The position numbers were made by a program, and so were the translations under genes. Shown here in pieces: positions 9,550-21,047 of a DNA stretch of 64,000 bases. Location of the stretch: NCBI GenBank assembly GCA_964035575.1, contig OZ037845.1, positions 930,001 to 994,000 on the forward strand, given 5' to 3'. Numbering within the stretch: the first letter of the stretch is position 1; the number at the start of each line of letters is the position of its first letter. The notes beneath the pieces are model-generated. The model had not been told where the DNA came from. It ran no database searches and saw only the letters and a list, made by a program, of their open reading frames with translations. The stretch comes from Rhynchopus sp. YZ270_cl-10 (lineage: Eukaryota > Euglenozoa > Diplonemea > Diplonemida > Diplonemidae).

Positions 9550-10641
9550 TCAGTCCCATCCAAGAATTCCAAGATACTCAGGATCAATCTCTGGGCGTTT
9601 CTTGGGCAGCTCAGAGGTGATCCGGAACTCGAAGGGACCATTTTCGAGCAGCTCCCTTTCAGCCTTCCACGAGAACAGCGCTGCACCTGTCGTATCGTAA
9701 AAGGGATTGATCTCAATCACTTTAATATGCCGCAGGTCTTCCTCCGTTCCAGTAACACCTTCATCACCAAACAGACAGAAGTCAATCACATAGGTCCCAA
9801 TCGAGGCAAGCCTTTCACGGCATTTCGACTCCCAGAGGTTTGTTATCTTTTCCTCAATGATTTCCTTGAATTTGACAACCTGGGGGAAGAAGACGAAATA
9901 GTTGTACTGACTGAGTGCGGTGAAGGTATTGTTTTTGACGAAACCTCTGAACTCCATGCCGATGTCGACGGGGTACCACCTTCTGAGGATGACGTGTTGT
10001 TGCCATTTGGAAGGAAACTGCAGGGCTGCGCCAACGTCACCTAGGATCCGTTCGGAAAGAGTAAAGAGCTTGAGAATGTCAAGCGCAGAGTCGAACCTCA
10101 GAAGCTCCAAGGAAAGCTGGAGGAGCAGATGCAGCTTTTCATTGTCCGTTGCTTCTGGTGCAACGCTCTCCTTGAAGCGTGCATCCAAGCGTGATGTGAC
10201 CACATCCTTCGCAGACCGGCACGAAAGCTTCGCAAACACAGAAGGTGTTGTAGACTCCCCTATCCGCTTCATACCTTCCGCGATATCATCACATAGTGTA
10301 CGAAGCAAATCAGAATCAAGTTGAATACCAAGCTTTTCATGAACATCAACACAGATCCAATCCTTGTTCCTGTATTTGTATGTTTCAATGAGCTCGCAAA
10401 CAGCGTGCAGCTCCTTTCCAGCTTCGAAGCTGATAGGAATCTGTTCTGTCTCGAAAGTAAGCTCGTCACCCAAAAGGTCTACCCAAGCCTCAGCATCGAA
10501 CGTCATAATGTATTCGCGATACTCAGCAACTTCCTTCTGCGTTTTGAAGCCGCAAAGCAGAGGGTCGCTTTTGTCGTCAGTTGTCACCTTCTTTAATGAA
10601 GATTTCGCGTTCTGCAGTTCTTGGAGCAAGGCAGACGCCAT
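9550..10641 (-). CDS. D123/CDC123-family protein, eIF2 assembly chaperone-like
   Basis: Protein of 363 residues with the ATP-grasp-like D123 fold. CDC123 binds eIF2 gamma and promotes assembly of the eIF2 complex in the cytosol. Recognisable blocks are FAKLSCRSAKD in the middle, MEFRGFVKNNTFTALSQYNYF (the EFR-FV-ISQ block), VIDFCLFGDEG and the metal/ATP-binding INPF followed by LFSWKAERELLENG. The N-terminal 150 residues are divergent from textbook CDC123, which normally opens with an FxxWYP block; here a similar RRWYP occurs late. So it may belong to a D123-like sister group. Start at 10641 has context CCACAAATGGCG. Confidence 0.8.
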   Translation of the reverse strand: MASALLQELQNAKSSLKKVTTDDKSDPLLCGFKTQKEVAEYREYIMTFDAEAWVDLLGDELTFETEQIPISFEAGKELHAVCELIETYKYRNKDWICVDVHEKLGIQLDSDLLRTLCDDIAEGMKRIGESTTPSVFAKLSCRSAKDVVTSRLDARFKESVAPEATDNEKLHLLLQLSLELLRFDSALDILKLFTLSERILGDVGAALQFPSKWQQHVILRRWYPVDIGMEFRGFVKNNTFTALSQYNYFVFFPQVVKFKEIIEEKITNLWESKCRERLASIGTYVIDFCLFGDEGVTGTEEDLRHIKVIEINPFYDTTGAALFSWKAERELLENGPFEFRITSELPKKRPEIDPEYLGILGWD

Positions 10642-11092
10642 TTGTGGAGGGGGTGGGTTATTTCAAACCTATGTGGATGTGAATGTGGAGGTAGTGGTAA
10701 TGTGGGGAAGGGGAGGAGAAAAATTGTAAGGGAAAATGCGGTTCGTATGTTTTTTTTGTGCATGATCCTTAAACCTGCTGCACAGACTTGTTGATTTCTT
10801 TTTGCTCGTCTTTTTGAACAACTGTAAAACTGTAAAACTGTAAAAGGTGGCTTCACGACTGCGCCCATTGCAAGGCATGATGCATTACACGTTTCTGCTC
10901 TATTCTGTAGATCAGCGCCATCTCAAAGCGGGGTGTTGCGAGCACCTGAATGGAAAGGGGTTCGTTTTTTGTTTCTCAGATGAATATAATATTATTGTTC
11001 CTAGCCGAAGCAGCACGACTTTCGTAAGAGTAAGAATAGTTGATTTCCATACAAAGCCCTCTCATTGACAGTGTACCAAGTATTGTTGACGA
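10642..11092. other. Intergenic spacer
   Basis: Spacer between the D123 start and the inferred last exon of the SET gene. It contains a triple ACTGTAAA tandem near 10822 and homopolymer tracts. I see no gene or RNA that I can support. Confidence 0.5.
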
Positions 11093-13105
11093 TTATGCGT
11101 GTTTGGAAGTTAAAACGCAGATGGCGGCTTCAGGGAGCACGCCAATCAGTGTAGGGACAAAATCAAAAACTTTTCTCTGTGGATAAGTTGTGTACTATTT
11201 ACAGCGCTCTCACCAAAATTCGGGCACACTCAGATACGTTTTTTTTTTCATTTCCTCCCCCTACCAATCAACAACACGCCAATATTGCATACCTCTGTGT
11301 GCCCAGCAAGCCCGCCCCTCCTCTCTCTGAAGGAGCTCAGGATATGCTCATCCTCCTCCAACGTTGTGGGGTATTCCGTCAGCAAGGTGTCTATCACGTA
11401 GGCTGTGTGGGACGTGCATATTTGGTGTATAATCACATAGTCATAGCTTCTACTCTACCTACACATTACACATAACTGCTGTTCAAACACACACACTTTG
11501 GGGCCATATTCTGTGCAAGAATTACCCCTATTAGTTATCAAACACACACACATTGGGTAATATTCTCCTGAGAGAACCTAGCCAAACATCTGCTTCCCCT
11601 ACCAAAAGGTAGTACACACCCACATCCTTCCTCGGAAGCATACCTAAGGCACCTCGCGCCTTTGATTCGTATTCTGCAGAAGGGGATCCTTGCATGGCAC
11701 GGAAGCCTTCTGCAAAGTAGGCCAGCTCTTCAGGCGACTCTGCGACAGCTACTCTGAGAGCCGCCATGAGGTAGTGGTTGGTGGGGTTGCTTCTGTCGAG
11801 GAGGTGGTCCTTGGGGAGGTCGAGGGAGGTCAGGATGCGCGACTTCTCTGCATAGAGCGGGTCCTCCTCATCCTGTATGTCGACATCCAGTACACATGTC
11901 TCCAGCTGGTTGTCCTCCACCGCAAACCCATATCCCAGCAACAGGTCTGAGTTCTGCATTGGACCATAATTCATGAACGCCTGTGTCCCCGCCACCCCCT
12001 TCCCAAGGCTCTCTAAGACCAGACACCCAGACTCCTCATCAAATCTCCGAAACGAAACATGCCCAGAATGGCAGGAGTGATTAATGTACTCCGCGTAAGG
12101 TACCAAAGTCGTCATCTCTTTGTCACCAATTTTGATAATAAAGGCACGGCTGTCAAAGACAGCGCGCGCCCAAAGCATGTTCTCAAAGGTGAAGACATCC
12201 CCGCCAAAGACGTCAGGGTGTGCAGAGCAAAGCTTCGGGTGGAGGTCGTCGTAGAACTGCTTCAAATGGCTGCGCTGTTCGGTGCACTCCGCAAGAAGGC
12301 GTGACCCCGCAAGCACTGCCAGCTCCTGCTCAGTCCAGAAGAAGAGCGTGTCGTACTTCTCTGGCAACGTCGTGATGAAGGCCTGCCACTGCCGTGTCGG
12401 CGCTGCACCAAACTTCTCATGAATCAAAAAGAGCAACAGTCGGGTGTCGTTGTCCAACGCGAGACTTTCAAATATTGTGTGAAATGCTGTATTTGTGCTG
12501 ATGGTCTCCACATTAAACAGCAGCTCTCGTGGTACCCGCACAACAGGCTCCGGATACACAACGTCACGTTGAAACACCAACCCCCGCCCCGTTGTCTCAG
12601 GGAACACCGCAGGCACTACACCCACTGAATGCCCTCGCGTTTCAAGACTTTCCAAAATGCTGCGGTACGCCTGGTTCGCAGGGTCCGCCAGATCCAGCAC
12701 CGTACAGGGTTCGTGTCGGTTGTGCTCTGTGGTCTCCTCTGTGAGTCTGAGGTTGTGTTGGAGCCAGAGCCCTGAGAGTGTCGTGTACTGTGGTGTCTCC
12801 TTCACCTCCTTCTCTTGCATCTGGGTGAAGATGGTGCGGATCGCCTTCAGCTCGTTCCAGTAAGACACGAAGGGGACGGCGTGCTGTGTCTCGGCAACGA
12901 AAGGGTTGAAGCGGTACAGCTCTATGTCATCCATCGACACTACACGCGCCCGCCACAGAAGTGGTGCGGGCAGCTCTGTTGCTGCAGGGTCCACATCTGC
13001 CAGTGCATAGCTAGCAGGAAGCTGCGACAACGTCAACAACTTTTCCTTTCGCGCCTGCATCGCAGGAGGGTCCAGATGCGACACAGGAATGGTAATGCAC
13101 GCCAT
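11093..13105 (-). CDS. SET-domain methyltransferase, Rubisco-LSMT/SETD3-SETD6 class, three exons
   Basis: Predicted lysine or histidine methyltransferase on a non-histone target. Exon 1 (about 11548-13105) carries the split SET domain: an NHSC block (YAEYINHSCHSGHV) and FMNYGPMQNSDLLLGYGF. Exon 2 (11293-11402) supplies YPTTLEEDEHIL, the hallmark of the Rubisco-LSMT substrate-binding domain; exon 3 (11093-11176) supplies a short tail RKVFDF ending in CVLTSKHA. Donor of exon 2 is GTATGC and acceptors are CAG, with phases that match (110 and 84 nt). The exon 1 donor is uncertain among overlapping GTGTGT sites near 11547. The joined protein is about 583 residues. Without the last two exons the substrate-binding domain would be cut short. 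Start at 13105 (ACAAATGGCG) is preferred over a site 27 bp upstream. Confidence 0.78.
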
Positions 13106-13760
13106 TTGTATTTTGTGTATTTCTGAAGTCAATGTCGAAAAAAAGTGAAATTTTCTTCAAAAAAAAACCCCTTAAAAACTTGTTTGAGCGAAATAGAGGA
13201 TGTGTGTTGGGGGGCTTTTTAAGGTTTTTGTGGGCACGTTGCGTAGTTTTCAGAATGGGGTTTTTTTTTGGTGTATCGACAATCGCCCAAAGGTAGGTCA
13301 CTCCGCACTTAAGTGTCATCCGAGGATACTTTGTTTTGCTGTATCGGCAAATAACCCAAATAATAAATAGGCGGGTTCCTCAAATGGCACTCCCAAAAGG
13401 GCTGGGATACTTACTGTTTGTTTCTTCTCCTTTACGTTTCCTCACTGCACTCTTCCCCACCTCAAAAAAAAAAAAGTTTGAAAAGATGAATGTGTCTCTA
13501 CACACACATCTGCAAAAAAAAGAAGCCCTCATAAGGCTGAGAACAGATGCAAGCCATCACAACGAGACGAAGAGACATCTGTCAAACAATGGGAAAACAT
13601 AGAAAGACTGACCTTTCTTTGACACCTTGGTATTCAATTCCATACTGCCCCCCCTGGGGTTAGGATACAGGGACACATCATCCCTGAAGAGAGTGGCAGA
13701 TGAGATCGGACACTCTAGACCTGACAATGCAGAGAAGGCGGTACAGGTTGTTTTTTTCTA
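13106..13760. other. Intergenic spacer with hairpin-family copy
   Basis: AT-rich spacer between the BRCC36-like stop and the SET start, with A and T tracts. The only structure I can point to is a hairpin-family copy at 13477-13514. No gene seen. Confidence 0.5.
13477..13514 (+). repeat. GATGAA hairpin-family motif
   Basis: Reads AAAAGATGAATGTGTCTCTA then ACACACATCTG; TGTGT pairs with ACACA around a TCTC-containing loop, and GATG can pair with CATC outside it. Same plan as the better copies at 17.5-18.4 kb. Confidence 0.45.
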
Positions 13761-14952
13761 TTACCGTGCAACAGGTGCAATAGTCAAACCCTTCTGGAAC
13801 GCTATAAGCTTTTTAAATGCTTCAATGTCTCTGTCCTTCGACGCGATCTCCTCCTCCATGGCAAGATGTTCTGCCGCATTCTGCGCACGCACCGACATAG
13901 GCTCAACCTCCAACTGCACTTGAAGCGGGTGTCCACAACAAGAGGTAATCTTAGACGAGGCTTTGCAGTAGATTGCAGCCAGGTGCGTGTGGTCTGCCGC
14001 GGAGGCTGCCTTCACGGATTGAGACTGCAAAGGTGTGTGTGTTTTAGTCAAAGAGAAAAAATTGTTTGATTTAGACAGCAAACGTTTAGACATAAAGAGT
14101 AAAGTTAATGCATCAACAGGCACCTCACTATACTATGCCAACCCTGCAGCCAACGCCTCATATCATAGTGCGAACCACGCTGAGGATAAAAAAAATGGGT
14201 AAACAGCTGAGCAACAAAGAGTGCTCAGATGGGCTCAGAAGAGTGGGAAGCCCTGAAAAAAATTAGCCCAAAATTCGAGGGGTAGGCCCGTCCCTGCTCA
14301 CGCCTGTCCAACATACCTTGTAGGCAGTCTCTTCCTCATCTTGCATGACTTGGAGGAGCCGTATCAGGCCGCTGTACAGTGACGGCACGTACTTGGTTGT
14401 GTCGGGGAGGGCGCGGGAGCCGACTGCCGCCAACATCTTCGTGACAGGTTCGACTACTACAGGGACAGACTCGCCTCGTGTTTCTGACAGTGCCTGGAAG
14501 CAGTGGCATTGTACTCTGTCCGTATAGAGCTTGCCCCCACCGACGTGCGGCAGGGTGTCGGCTTGTGTCTCTGAGAAGGCGCTGAAGATGATGCCTACGA
14601 AGGTTTTGCCGCCGCGCTGCTGCGAGTGTTGCGTCCCGATGTCTACGTGGCTAGGTGGGCAGGTGATCCGCGGGTGGCTGTGATACCACCCGACGACGTT
14701 GATGTCAATTTGAAGCAGCGTTGAGAGCTTGTCCGCATCGGCCATAGCCTGCAACGTCGCGTCGGCACTCACCTCCACTCTGTCACTCTTCTTGTCAATC
14801 CTGGGTGCCACGCTTGTATCCAAAACGTATGTATCATTCCCCACAGCCGTACCCAACAAAAACCCGATTATCTCCTCCTTGTCCGTCGACAGTGCATGCG
14901 CAGTGCCAGAAAGGAACACATTGTCCGACATAACACATCTCTTTCCAGGCAT
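13761..14952 (-). CDS. BRCC36-like JAMM/MPN+ deubiquitinase, two exons
   Basis: Predicted Lys63-specific ubiquitin isopeptidase, the catalytic subunit of BRISC/BRCA1-A complexes. Exon 1 is 14317-14952 and exon 2 is 13761-14024; the 292-bp intron has donor GTATGT and acceptor GCAG, phase 0, giving 299 residues. The catalytic set is complete: Glu27 in STDKEEIIGF, then HSHP (His91, His93), Ser101 and Asp104 in PSHVDIGTQ. The order ALSTDKEE, DRVEVS, VVGWYHSHPRIT matches BRCC36 better than CSN5, RPN11 or AMSH. The C-terminus has the QDEEETAYK segment equivalent to the human QEEQDAY region and ends in a helix rich in E and K that would pair with an Abraxas-type partner. No partner gene lies in this window. 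Confidence 0.85.
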
Positions 14953-15089
14953 TGTGCTTCAACCTAGGTGTTAGAATAGTATACCTCCGTAAGGGTAAAG
15001 TGTATTGCTGTTGTGTGTGCAACAATTCTGTGATAAGGTGGTCAATAAAAGAAAAAAACAGGACAACTTTATTTTTCCTTCCTTCAAAA

Positions 15090-15446
15090 CTACACACACA
15101 GCGCTTTTGGTTTTTGGGAGACACACAAGGTGCCAGGTTCTATGATAAGCACGGAACCACCCTGCACCTGTTTGTCATATTGTTTCCCGTGCAATACATG
15201 GAAAAACGTTTCGCACTCGAAACTAGGGGTTCTGCGTTGGCGGTGTTTGGTGGAAGCTGCTACCGGGCTAAAATCAGATGGGTTGTCTAGCAGATGAAGC
15301 CCTTTAGTTGAGTCATAAAAAATGCTGATAACGCTCAGCTGATCTGGCTGTCTCCGGTGGTAACAGTAAGCCATTGACGTAGAAGCGAAAAGCGTGGGAG
15401 GGGGGAGAGGGGGATTCTGTGTTGGTTCGTTTTCATATTGTGACAT
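15090..15446 (-). CDS. Small hypothetical protein, doubtful
   Basis: ATG-initiated frame of 118 residues on the same strand as all other genes. It opens with a proline-rich stretch (NPPLPPPT) and has a compact C-terminal half (FFHVLHGKQYDKQ, GSVLIIEPGTLC). No domain recognised. The start lacks the ACAAA context of neighbours. It may be an exon of a larger gene or a chance frame. Confidence 0.25.
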   Translation of the reverse strand: MSQYENEPTQNPPLPPPTLFASTSMAYCYHRRQPDQLSVISIFYDSTKGLHLLDNPSDFSPVAASTKHRQRRTPSFECETFFHVLHGKQYDKQVQGGSVLIIEPGTLCVSQKPKALCV

Positions 15447-16893
15447 ATTTTTGGGTCAGATGAATGAGTGTAGTTTACGTTCGCCACGTTTTTTTAATAT
15501 TAGCTTGGATTTTACCGCCTTTCATTTTGAAAGGTTTTTTCAAAAAAAGAAACATAAAAAATAGAAAGAAAAGAACGACGGAAAAAAAAAAAAAAAAAAA
15601 AAAATGAAAATATAACTTTCCCTGCATCGCATTAATCTCATATTGTTGGGAGCAACAAAAAATTAGTCTCGTGGACTTTCGAATCAAAGAAGGGAAAGTA
15701 CAAGAACAGAAAAAAAAAATCAAAATAAAACATAGAAACTTAAACACTCATCACACGAAAACACCCATGGGAGAGGTTGTGATGAAACGCACACCACCTC
15801 GACCTGTTTGGTGAGGCGTGGCTCTGCAGCGCGGTTCGTCCCCAGAACCGTGTGTTCAAAATGCTTTGTTTCTATTTTCCTCCTTCATTTTATGAGGCGA
15901 CAAAAAAAAAAACAAAAAAGAAGAAACGCGATGTGTTGCTGCTCGCAGTTAAGGAGAGAACCCTGTCTATTTCCCACGTGCGACCATCGCTGGTCTCGAT
16001 GGCACCCTTTTCGAAAAGGCTAGAATACCCATTTTTTATTTTTTGTATCATTTCTTTATTTAAAAAAACTGTGCCGACAATCAGATCAGATAAAAAATGT
16101 GTACCTCATTTCCTTGTATCGCACGCCACCTAAGAACCTTGAGGGTAATTAGGGTTACTCGATGGTCCCCAATGAAAGTTGTCGTTATCAACCTGCCATC
16201 AGATCGTCTATTGACTTGGCACATATTTTTCCCCCAAGAAAATATAACGTTTGAAACCCCCTCCCCCCAAGGTGTAGCTATCACTCTCCCCCCCCTCCCA
16301 CCCATCCCATACCAACAAATCTGAACAACCATCCTCCTTCGAGCGTGAAGATGGTCCATCCAACCCAATACAATACGTAACCAAACGAACCCACCTCATC
16401 ATCCTAAATACATGACAGTCATCGTTAAGATGATACATGAATCGAACAAAATCTAATTTTTCATGCCAAAAACAACAAAACAAAAAACGATTCAAAACCC
16501 CCACAAAACTAAGCAAGAGGCAGTACCAGTGGCGCGGCTACCAATAATTACCGCGTAGTCAGCGTCACGCCTACCCCGGTAGGTTACAGTAAAAGGAAGA
16601 AAAAAAACCTCCCCAAAAAGAACAAGATCGCACCTCTCAGGTACAAATCTAAGAAGTTCGGACGACTGAACCACTCATACACAACGTAACCATCCTAAAA
16701 GGCGAGAATTCCACACAATGTGTGCACGCAATTATCAATAGCAACAGGCTGCCGTACGTTGCAGAATCGGTGGTTAACAACAGACAAAGCAGAGGGAATA
16801 ACTACTGATACAAACACCTCAACACCCACATATGCCATTATGTCATGAATAGCATAAGTACCCTAGCCAATAGAAAGCATAAAAGAAAGACTT

Positions 16894-16935
16894 CTGTTGC
16901 AAGATGAACCCAAGCCCCGCTTTGTAGTACTGTAA
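16894..16935 (+). repeat. GATGAACC hairpin-family motif
   Basis: GTTGCAAGATGAACCCAAGC followed by CCCGCTTTGTAG. Shares the AAGATGAACC-YAAGCC core; the 3' arm is imperfect. Confidence 0.4.
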
Positions 16936-17046
16936 TAATAACCTCTGGTAAACCTCTCTGCTGTGCAACACAAAAAAGAACACACTAACCTTGCGTACCC
17001 ATTGCTAAATACCAATGTGGGTGAACAAGAACAAAAAAAAAAAATA

Positions 17047-17090
17047 TGTAAGATGAGCGTAGCCTAGAAAAAAGCTCTCTCTTGAGTCAC
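17047..17090 (+). repeat. GATGA hairpin-family motif, divergent
   Basis: TGTAAGATGAGCGTAGCCTA after a run of A; shares the 5' AAGATGA and an AGCCT segment but the stem is divergent. Confidence 0.35.
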
Positions 17091-17527
17091 AGAGTCGACA
17101 CCAAGTGAGGCACATCGCAGGGGGGGAAAGGAAACTTGAAAGATTATAGAGCCTCACACGCTCAACACATCTCTAAAAGGAACATAACAAAAATAAATAA
17201 AACGTAAGTATGACCCATAGCATCACGTTTGCTTAGGGATGCTTGAAAAAAAGGGGGGGAAAGTGAAATTGATATAATATAATAACGTACTTGGTGCTCC
17301 TGACGACCCCATGTTGCGTACTTGTTGCGTACTTGGTATTTTTTTTTATTTCTGGGGTACCAGTACTGACGCCTCCAGGGGCAAAGGCGATGCGCCAAAA
17401 AGAAAAAAGTGAAAAACCTTTTAAAAGAATGAGTCCCACAAAGCATGTATCAAAAATTTTGTTTGGTTATAGACAGTCGCCAGTTATTAATGAGAGACAC
17501 AATGCATCAAAAAAAGAGAAAAAAAAG

Positions 17528-17568
17528 TTTATAAGATGAACCTAAGCCTCTCATGCTTAGCCAACTTA
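17528..17568 (+). repeat. GATGAACC hairpin-family motif, best copy
   Basis: TATAAGATGAACCTAAGC, loop CTCTCAT, then GCTTAG and CCAACTT. CTAAGC/GCTTAG form a perfect stem and AAG/CTT can close it. A run of T follows about 70 bases later. Family consensus is AAGATGAACCYAAGCCTCTC. Confidence 0.6.
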
Positions 17569-17671
17569 AAAAAACCACCACCAGTGTACATTTCTGAGGA
17601 AAGAAAATGAGTGTTGTTTTTTTTTTTCTTTTTTTCTGGTTGAACGCAATCAAAAAAAAGGGGGAGATACG

Positions 17672-17710
17672 TGAAAGATGAAGTAGGTCTCGTTGGACCT
17701 GATTCATCTA
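17672..17710 (+). repeat. GATGAA hairpin-family motif with extended stem
   Basis: GATGAA, GTAGGTC, loop TCGTT, GGACCTG, ATTCATC. GATGAA/TTCATC and AGGTC/GACCT both pair, so here the conserved GATGAA itself is in the stem. Confidence 0.55.
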
Positions 17711-17997
17711 TTAAAAAAATAGTGAAGTTGATATGTTCAAAACGCCTCTGGGACGCAGAAGCACTGACACTCCGCGGGTTATCGAACCCCCGGAGAGGAA
17801 AATGTTAGGAGAGGGATGTGTTTGTAGCAATGGTTTTTTTTAAAACCATTGTATGGTGTGATGGAACCCTAAAAAAAGTACAAAAAAAAAAATTACCATG
17901 AATGGATGAATTGCAGTAATATCCACACATCTGTAAAACGGAAACCGTGTTTTGTGTAAACCTTTTCCAAGACCCCATGCCGACAAAAATATTTTTT

Positions 17998-18039
17998 CCG
18001 TAAGATGAACCTACGCCTTTCTACACTTGGCCACCTTGA
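17998..18039 (+). repeat. GATGAACC hairpin-family motif
   Basis: CGTAAGATGAACCTACGCC, then TTTCTACACTTGG and CCACCTT. Strong match to the family core at both ends (AAGATGAACCTA and CCACCTT); inner stem is partly degraded. Confidence 0.5.
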
Positions 18040-18391
18040 AGAGAACAGAAGTGCAAGTAGAAGCATTCCCCGAACCAAGAATAATCCGATCATGAAAACT
18101 GGAAAGGGAAAAGGGAAAAGGGGGAAAAAAGCATAGGGTGTTTGACTAAATCGGCAGCAGATTCAGCCAACCGAAGAATCGTAATATAAAAAAAATAAAA
18201 AAAATCTTTATTAGGAAAGACGGAGTGCACTGCACACACAGCCCAAGGTAGTAGTAGTTTTCTTTACATTGCCTTTCAATTTGCCTTGCTAGTGGCAAGG
18301 TGATTTTGCATCAGGAAGAGGTGCTATCAAAATGACCAGACGTCAGCTGTGTGAACAAAAAAAAAGTTGGAATGAGAAATAAAGAGAAAAA

Positions 18392-18434
18392 TTGGAAGAT
18401 GAACGGGTCTCACGGGAAGGGATACCCATCTACA
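18392..18434 (+). repeat. GATGAAC hairpin-family motif
   Basis: TTGGAAGATGAACGGGTCTC followed by ACGGGAAGGGATACCCATC. GGGT/ACCC and GAT/ATC pair around a TCTC-containing loop, matching the family plan with a different stem sequence (compensated pairing). Confidence 0.5.
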
Positions 18435-18782
18435 TCCTTTCACGGATGGATGTCAATCGCATGTGGGGGAGGTGGTCCTGAGACAAAAAAAAAAAAACTT
18501 GGAAATTCCCTTCTGATTTGCTTCTAAAAAATCAAATAGATGGTTGGGCTTCACAGGCTCACACATATTCTCTTTACAATCGTTTACAAAACGTTTGTCG
18601 TCAATTCGGGATTTTTTTCACAAGGAATCGTCACATTTCTGAACAAAACGCCACCCCATCACCTCTTGTTACGGAGGCAGATAAAGAAAAAAAACACTTA
18701 AAAAACTAGGTCAAAAACAACGGCACTAAAAGTGAGGTTAGGAGTGAGTATTCAGTCCAACATGCATGGAACACTCATGGTG

Positions 18783-21001
18783 TCATGCGGTGGGTATATC
18801 AATAACGTCTGCATCGGCGTTTTCGTTTTGGTCTGTGTGGATCAGGTGGTCAAGGAACAGGACACAGTCGCTCTCGATATCGTGGTCGTGGCAGAGGGAG
18901 CTGTCGTTTTCAATCTCCAGCCCTGCACGAGTCTTGAGAAGCTGTATCTCAGTTGGAACGTCGAAATGCTTGGCGATTGCGCTTTTGAGCTGACCTACGT
19001 TCAGGAGTTTCCAATCGGACCTGAACCTGCCGGTCTTTGCGGTGCAGGTGTCAACCACGAGGATGTTCGTCACCTTGGGTGTGTCATTTGCATTGGCGTA
19101 CTTAGCTTCAAGCTTTCTGTACAGCTGTGCATAGTCCATGCCGTACTTCTCGCAGTAGTGCAGGATTGTGTCGATGTTCGCCAGCTTGTCAGGGTTGTGC
19201 ATCGTGAAGAACCCCTCCAGCTTTTCACGTGCAGCCAACTTTGCTGCCTCTCTATCCTGTTTGCTCTCTTTGATCGCCTCGTTGGTTTGTGTGGTCAACT
19301 TATTTGCGTTGTCAATCGCACAGAGCACCAGCCCACAGCGCAGACCTACACCGTTGTGCCATGCTGTGGGATGCACTTTGATGTAGCGGCAGATGACGGG
19401 CTTGAGGAACATCGCCGTGCGTGCGTCGTCGTTGGAGGCACAGCCTTGGAACACGGCGCTGTCGTCTACAGGCTTCCAGTCAGAGCCGTCTGCCGATGTG
19501 GTCACGGAGAATGCAGTAATCCACATCTCGTCCGCAGGCTTCACGACAACGCCGTTGACAACTCTGCTGCTGCCCGCGTCCATGCAGTACCACTGTCTGT
19601 CGTCAGTGGTGGGGAACCACCCCTTGCCTGTGGCGAGGTCGCCGTCGCCAGGTGAGCAGCCCTGCTTGCAGGAGGACGCCATGCGTTGGCTGGCACCCAC
19701 GTTGGCGATGAAGCGTTTGATGTTTGTGGGCTTCCGTTTCTTTGTCTTGCAACGGTTGCACACCTTGCGTGAATGCCAGTTCATGTTCCCGCAGTCGGGG
19801 CAGATCCAGTCATGTGGATGCGTCACGTGGCCAGCTTGCAGGCTCGCAACACCCTTCGGGGGATACTCCTTTCTTGCAGCGTTGTCCTCGTTGCTCCCAC
19901 GCCTAGAGATCTTCTTCATGAGGTTTGTGAAGAGTTTGTTCTTCGCTATCGAAAACTCTTCGTCCGAAAGAGCGCCTGACTGGCGGAGACGCTCGATGGA
20001 CTCCACCAAATCAAGTTCGGAGTTGATGTCGTTTGTGGACTTGATTGTTGTCCCGTGCGACGACATGGAAGCCGTCTCCGCATCATGGTTGGCAAAGGCA
20101 GGGTACCCCGACGCACTGACGGGCGTCGTTGCGTCGTTGGAAAGGCTCATCGTGATCTGCGTCATCAGAAGCGCCTCGATCTCTGCCTTCGCCTTCTGGC
20201 AGTCTTCCATTGTCCCCTCGATGGTGACCTTGCACCCAGGGAGTGAGCTCTGCCGGGGGACAGTGATTGTAACGTCGTTGCACTTTTCACGAAGCATGTT
20301 CAGCGTAGTCGCGTTCTTCCCAACAATAACACCAAAGTCCGCAGGGGGTACGTTCAGGTACATCTTCACAGGCGGCGGTGTCACAGACGGGGGGACAAAG
20401 GACGACACGGCAGGAACAACAATAGGTGGTGGTGAGGGCTGCTGCGGCTGTGGGGGCGGTGGTGGGGCCTGAATAGGTGGGGTGGGCTGTGACTGTGGGA
20501 GTGACGCCTGGGGGGTGGGGTAGAAGGGTCGCGACACGTCGGAGGACGTTCTGCTCACAGGTTGCGCGAGAGGCTGTGCTAGCGGCTGCTGCGGTTGTGG
20601 TAGAGGCTGTGGCAGTGGTGACCGAATATGAGGCTGGGGTGGTGTCGGGGGCTGGTTTTCGTTGTTCTGCATCTGCAGTTGTTGCTGCTGAAGGTGATGG
20701 TGCGTCAGCTGCTGTTGATGCTGGTGCTGTTGTTGCTGCTGATGTTGATGTTGTTGTTGTTGCTGTTGCTGATGTTGTTGCTGCTGTTGCTGCTGCTGCG
20801 GTTGGGGCTGCGCAAGCGGTATCTGCTGTTTCGGTTGTGAGAGTGGCTGTGGCAAGGACTGGTGCTGCAGTTGCTGCTGTGGAAGTGATGGCGACACCTG
20901 TTGCGGCGGCTGTGTGTGTGTGTGCATCTGTTGGGGTACCTGATGCATGTTTGGTTGTGCGAGCGGTTGTGATATTCGGTGAGGTACTGTCTGGGGCGCA
21001 A

Positions 21002-21047
<46 letters not shown>

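Larger units (their letters stand above)
14953..18782. other. AT-rich gene desert
   Basis: About 3.8 kb without a convincing protein gene. It is packed with A/T homopolymers, broken by short GC-richer patches (for example 16510-16580, 16730-16760, 17743-17800). Six members of a short + strand hairpin family are spread through 16.9-18.4 kb. A small minus-strand frame at 15090-15446 is listed separately. Confidence 0.6.

Noticed and set aside
15881-16010. Possible H/ACA RNA in a GC-richer patch
   Set aside because: No two-hairpin, H box and ACA arrangement could be fitted.
17743-17800. tRNA-like segment with GGGTTATCGAACCCC resembling a T-arm
   Set aside because: No matching acceptor stem, D-arm or anticodon arm of normal size could be fitted on either strand; it is only a GC-rich hairpin.
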